IMG/VR virus record: IMGVR_UViG_3300025109_000039
Location: 1 to 32,063 of that record
DNA: 32,063 nucleotides
DNA from: a virus
Direction: 5' to 3' (one strand)
The notes under the pieces are model-generated. The model was given only the letters and a program-made list of their open reading frames with translations, did not search any database and had not been told where the DNA came from. Shown here in pieces: positions 8,381 through 15,541 of the stretch (within the stretch, counting starts at the first letter, position 1; each line of letters starts with the position of its first letter). The position numbers were made by a program, and so were the translations under genes.

Positions 8381-8937
8381 CAGAGAATCACCGACGGCTC
8401 TGCGGCCCAACAGGTGCCGTTGATGGTGACCGTGTTCGGGTCGCCTTCGGCGATGGCGCAGTTCACCGTGCAGTACGGCAGGACGAGCTTGTGAACGTCG
8501 GCCGCGTTGCCCTGGTTAGTCACAATCCATCGGAGGTCGATAGTGAAGACCTCGGCATCGTCTGACGCGATGGAGGTCGACAGAGTCGACACCCAGTTGG
8601 AGCCTGCGTAGCCCTCGTTGTTGATGATGTCCACCAGCGCTGGAGCGGAGGCATCTGTCAGGTCCCGGAAGTAGGCACTGAACGAGAAGGTGATGGCTTG
8701 GTCATCACCGTACCGAATACTCGGCGGACTCGTGAGCTTGCCGCGGTCGAGGTAGCTGGAGACGGTCGCCTGCGGGATAGTCAACGACAAGTCGCCAGCC
8801 TCGTAGGCGACGGTGTAAGTGTCCGCGCCTGAGTTGATGCCAGCGGCACCGCTGAACGCGCCGCCGCCTGCGGTGCACTGAGAACCCAGCGTCAACTGCC
8901 CGTCGAGCTTAGTGTGGATGATTGTGGATTCGGTCAT
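8380..8937 (-). CDS. Major tail (tube) protein
   Basis: 185 residues, a typical size for a siphophage tube protein, located between the neck genes and the chaperone/tape-measure cluster. The sequence is rich in short beta strands (DTYTVAYEAGDLSLTI, then ITFSFSAYFRDLTD) and ends CWAAEPSVIL. The order neck, tube, chaperones, tape measure is the main support. The ATG follows an AGGAGAATAAGGAC leader with two SD-like elements. No direct motif is diagnostic. Confidence 0.78.
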   Translation of the reverse strand: MTESTIIHTKLDGQLTLGSQCTAGGGAFSGAAGINSGADTYTVAYEAGDLSLTIPQATVSSYLDRGKLTSPPSIRYGDDQAITFSFSAYFRDLTDASAPALVDIINNEGYAGSNWVSTLSTSIASDDAEVFTIDLRWIVTNQGNAADVHKLVLPYCTVNCAIAEGDPNTVTINGTCWAAEPSVIL

Positions 8938-8957
8938 GTCCTTATTCTCCTATCGGG

Positions 8958-9500
8958 TCATCCCCGTCGTCGTCGTTGTTGTCTTCCACTCTCGCGGGAC
9001 GCAATTGACGAGAGTGTAAACGTCTCGCGGAGTGCAGTAAAGAGTTCGCCGCCTGGCAGCTCATCAACGCCAGCCAGCCGCATCGCCGCAGTCGTCGCAG
9101 CAGCGGAGACGACATCGCCGAGAAGGGAGCCGTCGACGTCGCCCTCGACGATGCGGCGCATGCGTCCCTGCTTCTGCTGCCAGCCTCGCTCGGCTTCAAT
9201 CTGAATCATCTCCGCAGATATGCCGAGGTCATCGCCGCGATGCTTCGTGCCCTTCGGGTGGACCCACGATGCGTACTCGACTGGATTCTCGATGATGAGG
9301 TTCAAGCCGTCGACGAAGACGCGCCACGCCCGAAGGCTCCTGCCAGTGTCGACGGGCCAGCTCGTGAAGATTGTTTCCTCGACTGCGTCAGCGATGCCTT
9401 CGATTATCTCCTCGAGTTCGCCGAGAGCGCTGTCAGAGAGTGCGTCAGCAGAGACACCGAGTCGACGCTCTCCGTCGATGCTGAGATTGACGAACGTCAT
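8958..9500 (-). CDS. HK97 gp10-like neck/tail-completion protein
   Basis: 180 residues, start ATG at 9500 overlapping the previous stop as ATGA; the frame is open further upstream, but that part is the shadow of the preceding gene. It contains WPVDTGRSLRAW (about residues 50-61), which matches the V-D-T-G-x-L-R-x-S signature of HK97 gp10-family head-tail proteins, followed by IENPVEYASWVH, a usual companion motif. It lies two genes before the tube protein. The role in head-tail joining is inferred from family and position. Confidence 0.7.
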   Translation of the reverse strand: MTFVNLSIDGERRLGVSADALSDSALGELEEIIEGIADAVEETIFTSWPVDTGRSLRAWRVFVDGLNLIIENPVEYASWVHPKGTKHRGDDLGISAEMIQIEAERGWQQKQGRMRRIVEGDVDGSLLGDVVSAAATTAAMRLAGVDELPGGELFTALRETFTLSSIASRESGRQQRRRRG

Positions 9501-9967
9501 GCCAGCGACCCGTTCAGGTGGTCTTCGATGACGTCTGCCATCTCGTCTGCTGCTCTCGCCCAATCCTTCTCGAGGAACCTCGTCACCACCTTGAGTCCTT
9601 CGCCGGGGTCCTCGTCGACCTTGTGCGCGTGGACGGCATACGGGACGCGACTCTCGACCGTTGCGTTCGTGCCCTTGAACTTCCAGTTCCAGCCCGCGAC
9701 GAAGCGCCCGCTCTTGACTGGCAGGTCGCCCTCGGTGTTCGCTGCTTCGATGACTCTGCCGGTCTTCCAATCTCGGATCGCTGAGGTCGCCTTCACCCTA
9801 CGAAGACGAACGATGCCGCCGAAGTCCTCCTTGCGGAACTCCATGTCGAAGCGACCCTCGCTCTCGGCGAGAGTCTTCAGCAAGTCTCGACGGAGCTTCG
9901 GCGTGAACTCCACCGACTTCATAACGTCGGCGAGGTCGAGAGCAACTGCTTGGAAGGTGTCGCCCAT
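9497..9967 (-). CDS. Neck protein, possible gp10-type paralogue
   Basis: 156 residues. It has RVPYAVHAHKVDE (about residues 107-119), resembling the Y-A-x-x-x-H region of gp10-type minor tail/neck proteins, and LPVKSGRFVAGWNW, in the place of the VDTG-L-R motif. It may be a paralogue of the following gene, with which it overlaps by 4 nt; two such genes in tandem are unusual but plausible as neck rings of different type. The start is separated by one base from the preceding stop. Confidence 0.6.
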   Translation of the reverse strand: MGDTFQAVALDLADVMKSVEFTPKLRRDLLKTLAESEGRFDMEFRKEDFGGIVRLRRVKATSAIRDWKTGRVIEAANTEGDLPVKSGRFVAGWNWKFKGTNATVESRVPYAVHAHKVDEDPGEGLKVVTRFLEKDWARAADEMADVIEDHLNGSLA

Positions 9968-9968
9968 G

Positions 9969-10412
9969 TCAGCCCGCCAGGTCGAACAAGGAGAAGGCCT
10001 TGATGGTGATGTCCCAGATGAGCCACTCTCGCGATGGGCTCAGCCGCTCGACGTCGTTCCACGACGTGACTTCGAGGCTCGCCCGCGCTGCGTTCGTCGA
10101 GTTGCGAACAGCTCGCTCGAGCGCGTCGAGGTTGTCGAGCGCTGCGTCTCGAGTTGTCTCTCTGTCTTTGGGATTGATGCGGTGAGCGTATCGAACGACG
10201 AGCGAGTACCGACGCCCGACGACTGTCCCTGTCCTTGCTCGATGTCCAGCGTCAGCGCTCGAGATAGAGGCAAGCGACCAATACAAGTGCGCTCTGCCTT
10301 GCGGCCCCGACTCGACGTCAATCCATGCGGACTCGGCAACGCCAGAAGCAGCCCCGAGAAGCGTCGACATATTCGCTCGGACTTGCGAGCGGTTCAGCGC
10401 CCCCACTGCCAT
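9969..10412 (-). CDS. Probable tail terminator / head-tail joining protein
   Basis: 147 residues beginning MAVGALNRSQVRANMS. A helical first part is followed by a strand-rich segment (GRRYSLVVRYAHRIN), a helix (AALDNLDALERAVRNS) and a final strand (REWLIWDITIKAFSLFDLAG). This helix/strand order and size fit phage tail-terminator or minor-tail-U-like proteins. It overlaps the end of the connector gene by 19 nt. Assignment is by size, position and pattern, not by a signature motif. Confidence 0.5.
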   Translation of the reverse strand: MAVGALNRSQVRANMSTLLGAASGVAESAWIDVESGPQGRAHLYWSLASISSADAGHRARTGTVVGRRYSLVVRYAHRINPKDRETTRDAALDNLDALERAVRNSTNAARASLEVTSWNDVERLSPSREWLIWDITIKAFSLFDLAG

Positions 10413-11149
10413 CGTGCGCTCCTGCCTGGGCCACCGAGGTAGACTGCTGTCGGGCCAGCTATGCCTTGCTCATCGCTTGCGGCGACGCCGTCTTCGTCCA
10501 TGTCATAGGTCAGCGACAACCGCGCCCATTCTTGTTCGTATCGTTCGAGACTCTGCTCTGCCATCTCTGACCATCTGCCGTCGCCCACCGAACTGGCTGC
10601 GTCAAGGAACAGCAGACCGACCGCGAGCTGCCTGTGAACATCGAACAAGGCGAAGTCGGAAAGGACGAGATAGGGTCGACGACCAGCAGCTAACAGCCTG
10701 CGCTGAATCATGTCCCACGCTTCGTCGATGAAGTTCGCGAGCGTCTGTCCCGAAGCGAGCAGCGACGAGGCGTCCTGATGGATTGCGCTGATGTCTGCGG
10801 GAGTCACGACAGGATGAAGCTCGCGGCGCACGAGAGCAGCAGAGCGCTGGAAGGTGTGAGCGCTGCCCGCCAGAGTCAGCGACCAGACAATGAGCCAATT
10901 GTCCTCGAGCGACATCGTCGTCGGTAGCGTCAGCGCTGCGACGCTATAGGTGGCGATGTCTGCCGTGATGGTGACAGACTGCCCGTCGACGAGCTTCGTG
11001 CCGTCGCCCTTGAATACATCGACAGTGCCGCTCGACGGAGCCGTCAACGTCGAGCCGCTATAGACCGGGCACTCGAGCAGGTTGACCCTGCCTCGAACGA
11101 TGAAGTCGGGAAGTCCGTGTCGGTGCGCGTACTGCGTCTCCTGCGGCAT
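10394..11149 (-). CDS. Putative head-tail connector/adaptor protein
   Basis: 251 residues. The N-terminal half is beta-rich with a GTVDVFKGDGTKL segment; the C-terminal half is helical (FIDEAWDMIQRRLLAAGRR, then FDVHRQLAVGLLFLDAASS), resembling gp6/gp15-type connector adaptors. It lies between capsid-associated genes and the tail terminator. The ATG shares one base with the preceding stop (TGATG). The domain identity is inferred. Confidence 0.5.
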   Translation of the reverse strand: MPQETQYAHRHGLPDFIVRGRVNLLECPVYSGSTLTAPSSGTVDVFKGDGTKLVDGQSVTITADIATYSVAALTLPTTMSLEDNWLIVWSLTLAGSAHTFQRSAALVRRELHPVVTPADISAIHQDASSLLASGQTLANFIDEAWDMIQRRLLAAGRRPYLVLSDFALFDVHRQLAVGLLFLDAASSVGDGRWSEMAEQSLERYEQEWARLSLTYDMDEDGVAASDEQGIAGPTAVYLGGPGRSARWQWGR

Positions 11150-11436
11150 CAGAGAATCTCCACAGTATTAAACCATCCGCCCTCGGCCATGTCTGCCGGG
11201 GTGTACAGCGCGGCGCGCTCGATGTCTGTCAGCAACATGGATAAGTCAATCTCGCAACCGTGGGACCACGACCAGACGTTGCTTGGGACTGGCACGGCTC
11301 CGCGCCCGTCGATGTGACTGATAGCCTCCACGATGCGGTCTGTCGCTGTCGCTGGGCGCGGGTAGCCCGTCGCTGCTGACAACTCAGCCTCGCGCGCCCT
11401 GGCGGCGCCCGCTGTCTCCAGGACTAACCACCGCAT
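11149..11436 (-). CDS. Small protein of unknown function in head-tail region
   Basis: 95 residues, starting MRWLVLETAGAARAREAELS and containing GCEIDLSMLLTDIERAALYT. It has one-base stop/start overlaps (TGATG) with genes on both sides, so it is very likely translated. The size and location are those of a head-completion protein, but no family is recognised. Confidence 0.6.
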   Translation of the reverse strand: MRWLVLETAGAARAREAELSAATGYPRPATATDRIVEAISHIDGRGAVPVPSNVWSWSHGCEIDLSMLLTDIERAALYTPADMAEGGWFNTVEIL

Positions 11437-12254
11437 CAGTGCGCCATCCTGACGCTATAGCGGTCGCTGAGGTAGTCCTCAAGCGATGCGAGTTCATTCT
11501 GCCTCAGCACGCCATCGAAGATCAACACCTCAGAGATAGCGCCGTCCCAGTGCGCCGTCTGGCTGGTGCCGTGACCTACCGCGAGGGTCGTCGCGAGCGC
11601 GTTCAGATCGCCCGCGGAAACCACAGACCCAGCCTCACCGTTGATCCTGGTCACTAGATCGCCGTCGCTCACCGCAACCCAAACAAGATCTGCGCCCTCG
11701 TCGCCCGCCGAATCTGCGGGTGCGACGGCAGGCGCAGGGGCACCGTCCGGATAAAACCCAGAAGTGGGACCCTGACTGCTGTTGCCCACGACAAGACTGA
11801 AGTATGAACCGCTATCCGATGGAGCGCCCATCACAGCGCGACCATGGGCTGTGCCCCACGTTGGTCCATAAGTAGCTCCCCAGGTCCAGCCGCGGCAGAT
11901 CACGATGATCGTCCACTCGCCCACGTCGCTAAGCATGCCGTACAAACTCGACCCTTCGAGCGCGTCATCCGATCCGTCGAAGGTTAGCTCTGGGCGCCTG
12001 CCGAGACCCCGCTCGGATAGCGCTGGCTGCTCTGATGCTGTCGCCTGCGAGAAGTCGCGACCGCGCCCGCTCATGTCGCGCCATCCGGAAACGGTCGACC
12101 CGTTCGTCTCTACGCCAGCGTCAGCTCGGCACCAAACAAGGAGTTCGGTGCTCAGATGTCTCGGGTCGAAGCCTTGCGCCGGATGCTCTGTCTGCACCTG
12201 CGATCGTGGGACCGGCTGCTCCTGCTTCGGATGCTTGCGGAAGACCGCGCCCAT
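11436..12254 (-). CDS. LamG/ConA-like lectin-fold protein
   Basis: 272 residues. After a proline- and glutamine-rich N-terminus (residues 1-35) it has the pattern of ConA-like LamG domains: LVWCRADAGV, WRDMSGRGRDFSQ, LTFDGSDDALEGSS, then a C-terminal EVLIFDGVLRQNELASLEDY and SDRYSV, a common ending of these domains. No signal peptide is visible. Such folds bind glycans or act as trimeric adhesins. It sits among head and connector genes rather than tail-fibre genes, so a capsid-surface or neck fibre is possible. Overlaps the next gene by one base. Confidence 0.72.
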   Translation of the reverse strand: MGAVFRKHPKQEQPVPRSQVQTEHPAQGFDPRHLSTELLVWCRADAGVETNGSTVSGWRDMSGRGRDFSQATASEQPALSERGLGRRPELTFDGSDDALEGSSLYGMLSDVGEWTIIVICRGWTWGATYGPTWGTAHGRAVMGAPSDSGSYFSLVVGNSSQGPTSGFYPDGAPAPAVAPADSAGDEGADLVWVAVSDGDLVTRINGEAGSVVSAGDLNALATTLAVGHGTSQTAHWDGAISEVLIFDGVLRQNELASLEDYLSDRYSVRMAH

Positions 12255-12257
12255 GCT

Positions 12258-12638
12258 TCACCTGCCGTCGTCGATGTACAGCGTGACCACCATGTCGGTG
12301 TCCGCTTGAGATGCGGGGGTGATGGTTACGTGCGGCTGAGCAAAGAACGGAACGGGACTGGCGAGGAGGTCGCTGAGCGTCTCCGCATCAGACGAGAACG
12401 AGAAGTCGGCAGAGTACAATTCTTCTCCACCACCAGCGACCGTGAGCGCGCTGCTCTTGTAGACCTTGATCGTCACCGCATCGCCAGTGTCGCCGTCGTT
12501 GTCAGAGATGGTGGCTCGGACCCCGAGGAGCCTTCCCACTGCGACCCCTGCCCCGCCATCTTCGGTGACTGCCTGGGCGGCGCTCTCGCTGACTGCCTGG
12601 TTCGTGAACGTCAGAGCGTCCACGTTGAATAAACTCAT
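12258..12638 (-). CDS. Beta-rich hypothetical structural protein
   Basis: 126 residues, start MSLFNVDALTFTNQAVSESA. Alternating short strands (AVTIKVYKSSALTV, ADFSFSSDAETL, HVTITPASQADTDMVVTLYI) suggest a small beta-sandwich, as in capsid decoration or spike proteins. It is 4 bases from the LamG-type gene and probably co-translated. No family recognised. Confidence 0.6.
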   Translation of the reverse strand: MSLFNVDALTFTNQAVSESAAQAVTEDGGAGVAVGRLLGVRATISDNDGDTGDAVTIKVYKSSALTVAGGGEELYSADFSFSSDAETLSDLLASPVPFFAQPHVTITPASQADTDMVVTLYIDDGR

Positions 12639-12647
12639 GGTCGCCCC

Positions 12648-12872
12648 CTAGTCGAACGCGACCGTTAGGGTCTTGCTGGTTGTGCCGTTGCTGTAGACCA
12701 CGGTTGCCTTGAAGTTGTCGCCCGACTCGTCGAGCCAGAAGACAATCTCGCCAGCCTTGCCGCTGGCAGACGCGAAGCCGCTGGTGGTGGCAGCGTCGAG
12801 CGCTCGGATATAGACCGCGCCGTCGTCTCGGACCTGCACGCCTTGATTGATATGCTTGCTGCCTTTTGCCAT
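12648..12872 (-). CDS. Small hypothetical structural protein (74 aa)
   Basis: Starts MAKGSKHINQGVQVRDDGAV and ends with short strands (FKATVVYSNGTTSKTLTVAF). AAGGAG lies upstream of the ATG. Beta-rich and small, in the capsid cluster; possibly a decoration protein. No family recognised. Confidence 0.6.
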   Translation of the reverse strand: MAKGSKHINQGVQVRDDGAVYIRALDAATTSGFASASGKAGEIVFWLDESGDNFKATVVYSNGTTSKTLTVAFD

Positions 12873-12892
12873 GATACCCGCTCCTTGTAAGA

Positions 12893-12908
12893 GCCTGCCG
12901 AGGCAGGC
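12893..12908 (-). terminator. GC-rich hairpin between small capsid genes
   Basis: GCCTGC and GCAGGC form a 6-bp stem around a 4-base loop, just after the 52-residue gene and just before the SD of the next gene. No U-run follows, so it is more likely an RNA-processing or stability element than a true intrinsic terminator. Confidence 0.35.
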
Positions 12909-12913
12909 GGGTG

Positions 12914-13072
12914 CTATTGCTTGCGCTTGTCGCTGCCGTCTCTGGCAGCTCTGTCTCTCTTGATTGCTGTCTCTCGCGCCTTCTGCTCTGCGCGCCTCGA
13001 GTCCATGCCGCTCTCGACCATGCGACCTTGCAGTCGCACCATCGCCTCGCGGTAGCCCTGCTTCTCGCTCAT
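12914..13072 (-). CDS. Short basic helical protein (52 aa)
   Basis: ATG at 13072 overlaps the previous stop as ATGA; stop TAG at 12916-12914. The sequence begins MSEKQGYREAMVRLQGRMVE and ends RAARDGSDKRKQ. It is strongly charged, predicted helical, with many R, K, E and D. Translational coupling and the tight fit between neighbours support it as a gene. Function unknown. Confidence 0.6.
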   Translation of the reverse strand: MSEKQGYREAMVRLQGRMVESGMDSRRAEQKARETAIKRDRAARDGSDKRKQ

Positions 13073-13728
13073 GTCATGTCCATCGACTTGCGTCGCTTCG
13101 ACTTCGGCTTCGTGTCGATAGTCGCGAGTGGCTTGCGTTGCATTGCCTCGAGAGTCCTCGTCGCCGCATCGAGCCTGGCGCTGAGGATTTGATTGTGCGG
13201 CGCGTTGGCGACTGCGCTCTGCATGCGGTCGATGGTCTGCAACTGCTGCTCGACCTTGAGTCGGACGACTTGCTTGCTGACGGTGGCGATGATGCCAGAC
13301 GACGACAGATGGCGTAGGAACTCATAGTAGGCCTCGCCGCCCGCGGCCCAGAACGCACGCCCGCCAACAACTTCGACGCTCTCGGTGGCGTCACAGTAAA
13401 CCGAACCCTTGCCTGCCTTCGGAATCTTCTGAACGTACCAGCGGAACTTGCCGAGCCGCTCGTCGCTCGGTCGAATCATGTGCCAGCCTCGGCGCGTATG
13501 CTGCGCCACTGCGAGGTCGGTCCCGCCCTCGTCTGTCACGCCGCCGACGCCGGGGTCTGTCTTCAGCTTGCCCAGGAGCGGCAGCCACTCGCCCGTCTCC
13601 TCGATGAACTGCCACCGATGCGGGTGGTGCATGTACATGAAGCTCGAGGTCGACTTCGTCCGAGCGGGTAGCTTCGGCGCGTCGGGGCTGTCTTGCTGAG
13701 TAACTCTCTGTCCGACTATTGCTGACAT
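13069..13728 (-). CDS. Hypothetical head-region protein (219 aa)
   Basis: The first gene after the major capsid protein. It has a mixed N-terminal part with HHPHRWQFIEETGEWLPLLG and a tryptophan-rich segment (GWHMIRPSDERLGKFRWYVQ), then a helical C-terminal part and a basic tail (PKSKRRKSMDMT). An AAGGACAGGAACAG leader precedes the ATG. Position suggests a capsid-associated or head-completion role. No family recognised with confidence. Confidence 0.65.
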   Translation of the reverse strand: MSAIVGQRVTQQDSPDAPKLPARTKSTSSFMYMHHPHRWQFIEETGEWLPLLGKLKTDPGVGGVTDEGGTDLAVAQHTRRGWHMIRPSDERLGKFRWYVQKIPKAGKGSVYCDATESVEVVGGRAFWAAGGEAYYEFLRHLSSSGIIATVSKQVVRLKVEQQLQTIDRMQSAVANAPHNQILSARLDAATRTLEAMQRKPLATIDTKPKSKRRKSMDMT

Positions 13729-13757
13729 TCTGTTCCTGTCCTTGTTGTGAACCGCGA

Positions 13758-13790
13758 GCGGCGGGGCGAGGTTGAGGGGAGCCCCGCCGC
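13758..13790 (-). terminator. Strong hairpin after the major capsid gene
   Basis: GCGGCGGGGC and GCCCCGCCGC form a perfect 10-bp stem with a 13-base loop, 25 bases past the capsid stop. No U-run follows on the minus strand. It may protect the capsid mRNA 3' end or act as a partial or factor-assisted terminator that lowers expression of the genes below. Confidence 0.5.
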
Positions 13791-13814
13791 CCGAGTTCCT
13801 GTTGACGTCGCCGA

Positions 13815-14741
13815 CTATCGGTCAGTGATAATTGACACGCCTCGGAGATCTTCAATTGCTGACACGCCAACGAAGGCGTGGGCGACGATGCGAGAGATGC
13901 CGGGGTCGGCAGTCCTCGCGAACTCTGCGTATACCGGACTACCGGCTGGAACGGATGCCGCAATGGAACCCGGCATCTGCGACTTCGCAGACGCTTCGAC
14001 ATAACCCCACGCACCAGCACCGAACATGGCACCAGCGGAGTCGGCACCAGCGTTCGCAGTTGCGACGCTGTCACTGGTCCAGATGTCAACGCCGAGATAG
14101 CTTCCCTTGAAGCCTGGGCTTCGAATCGCGAGCTGCTCGGCAGTCGCAGGCATGAACTGCACCGCGCCGCCTTCGCTTCGCAGCGAGGACTGGAGGTCGG
14201 TGTATTGCGTCGGGAACAAGACCGCGGCATACGGTCCCGGAACGATATTCTGCTCCAAGCTGAAAATAGCGTCGAACCACTCATCCGTGGTTAGATCCAC
14301 GGTCGTGGTTCCTACCGCCGTGGCGAAGCTATCGATGATGCCGCACACCATATCGGTTACTCGTAGCGAGTACGCATCAGCAGCAGCCTGGGCGAGTCGA
14401 CCGAGGTCGAGCTGGCCCGCTGCGCCAGTGATCATAAACTTGTCCGAGAGCCCGTAGCTTATGATTTGCTGGGCCACGGAAACCGAGAATTGGGCATGGG
14501 TCAAGGCGTCATTATCGAACGCGGCCGTCTCGTTGGTGTTGGCTGCGTTCATCGGATCGGCGAGTGTCACCGTCGGAGTCGCGAGCGTGTCGGAGCCAGA
14601 GCCACCGACGTCGCCGAGCTTCAAGCCGAGCGAGCGTAGATCGATTCGGTCGCAGAGGTTTTCCCACAGGAGGGTATTGAACACCTCAGCGGCGCGCATA
14701 TTGCCGCCCTGTGTCCCGGTATAGGTAATTTCATTGGCCAT
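13815..14741 (-). CDS. Major capsid protein
   Basis: 308 residues, the usual size for an HK97-fold capsid subunit without a protease domain. It follows the scaffold gene, in the standard order terminase, portal, scaffold, capsid. Landmarks include AEVFNTLLWENLCDRI near the N-terminus (the spread N-arm), QQIISYGLSDKFMITG in the middle, PGPYAAVLFPTQYTDLQSSL and a C-terminal GSYLGVDIWTSDSV typical of the P-domain/A-domain strands. The C-terminus has alanine/glycine-rich linkers. An AAGGA lies 9 nt before the ATG. Confidence 0.88.
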   Translation of the reverse strand: MANEITYTGTQGGNMRAAEVFNTLLWENLCDRIDLRSLGLKLGDVGGSGSDTLATPTVTLADPMNAANTNETAAFDNDALTHAQFSVSVAQQIISYGLSDKFMITGAAGQLDLGRLAQAAADAYSLRVTDMVCGIIDSFATAVGTTTVDLTTDEWFDAIFSLEQNIVPGPYAAVLFPTQYTDLQSSLRSEGGAVQFMPATAEQLAIRSPGFKGSYLGVDIWTSDSVATANAGADSAGAMFGAGAWGYVEASAKSQMPGSIAASVPAGSPVYAEFARTADPGISRIVAHAFVGVSAIEDLRGVSIITDR

Positions 14742-14760
14742 GGTAGGCAGTCCTTATTCT

Positions 14761-14777
14761 TTGACGCAGCGCGTCAA
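14761..14777. promoter_or_regulatory. Perfect palindrome upstream of the capsid gene
   Basis: TTGACGC and GCGTCAA flank a 3-base centre, 20 bases upstream of the capsid ATG and immediately before its SD on the minus strand. It could be an operator, or an mRNA hairpin that affects capsid translation or transcript processing. No U-run follows it. Confidence 0.45.
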
Positions 14778-14799
14778 GTTGATGTTTCGTCTGTTCGGT

Positions 14800-14880
14800 C
14801 CTTAGCGCCCGTTGGACTACCCGGCGACGGCGTGACCGATGACGTCTCTTCCCTTAGCGCCCGATTATCCCCGGCGACGG
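14800..14880. repeat. Two imperfect direct repeats between scaffold and capsid genes
   Basis: Copies lie at 14800-14830 and 14852-14880. The outer arms are the same (CCTTAGCGCCCG on the left, CCCGGCGACGG on the right), while the 5-8 base centre differs. The arms contain CGCC and GGCG, so each copy can form a short weak stem. The 194-base gap (14742-14935) holds no convincing ORF. These may be protein-binding sites or promoter parts for late capsid expression. Confidence 0.6.
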
Positions 14881-14935
14881 GACGGAAGCGACATCAGTGA
14901 CAACGATAGGCAGACGACGCCGAGACTGTCAACCG

Positions 14936-15541
14936 TCAAGATGACCACGGCAAGACGAGTCCTTGCATCAGCTCGCCCTTATTCGCTTTCCATTCGTCCA
15001 TCGCCAGGCCCGAGATAGAACCGGGGACGTATGACTGCGTCGGAGGCGGGGTAGGCTGCGCGCCGTTGTTCGCTTGCGGTGCGGGCACAGGCACAGGGGC
15101 GGGCGCTGACGGCTGCTCGAGTGCGGGCGTCGTCGCTGTCGGCGCTGCTGCGACGGGCTCAGGTGGACGCAGCGAGGACAGGTCTTGAATCATGCGGTCT
15201 TTGTTCGTAGTGAACCACGAGTCCCACGTCTGCGCCTCTGCGCCTGCCTGCTCTGCGTGCTGCTGATGCTGGTGCAGCATGAAGTCTCGGACGCTCTGCG
15301 TGCGGACGCCATTCTCGAGCATGCCGACGTGGTGCGCCTGTGTCTGCGCCGAGCGCGTCGCTACGTCGAGCTGGGCTTGTAGCGTCGACGATGCTTCGAC
15401 TCGTGCTGTCAGCTCGGCGACTTGCGCCGTCAGCGCTGCGTGGCTCTCTGCCGCTTCTGCCGCCTGGCGCTCTGCTGCCTTGCGTCTCTCGACCTCCTGC
15501 TGGAAGCGCTCCTCTGGAATGGTTGCTGTCGCGTCTGTCAC
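14936..15541 (-). CDS. Capsid scaffolding protein
   Basis: 201 residues between portal and capsid genes. Residues about 9-75 are a coiled coil rich in A, E, R and Q (EERFQQEVERRKAAERQAAE onward). The middle is a proline/alanine/valine-rich linker, and the C-terminus is short. This build, with an acidic coiled coil and flexible proline region, is typical of siphophage scaffolds that leave the procapsid. ATG overlaps the portal stop (ATGA). Confidence 0.82.
   Translation of the reverse strand: MTDATATIPEERFQQEVERRKAAERQAAEAAESHAALTAQVAELTARVEASSTLQAQLDVATRSAQTQAHHVGMLENGVRTQSVRDFMLHQHQQHAEQAGAEAQTWDSWFTTNKDRMIQDLSSLRPPEPVAAAPTATTPALEQPSAPAPVPVPAPQANNGAQPTPPPTQSYVPGSISGLAMDEWKANKGELMQGLVLPWSS

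Noticed and set aside
9240-10442. Plus-strand ORF of 400 residues
   Set aside because: Antisense to four tightly overlapping neck genes; composition (Arg/Ser-rich) and lack of an SD mark it as a shadow.
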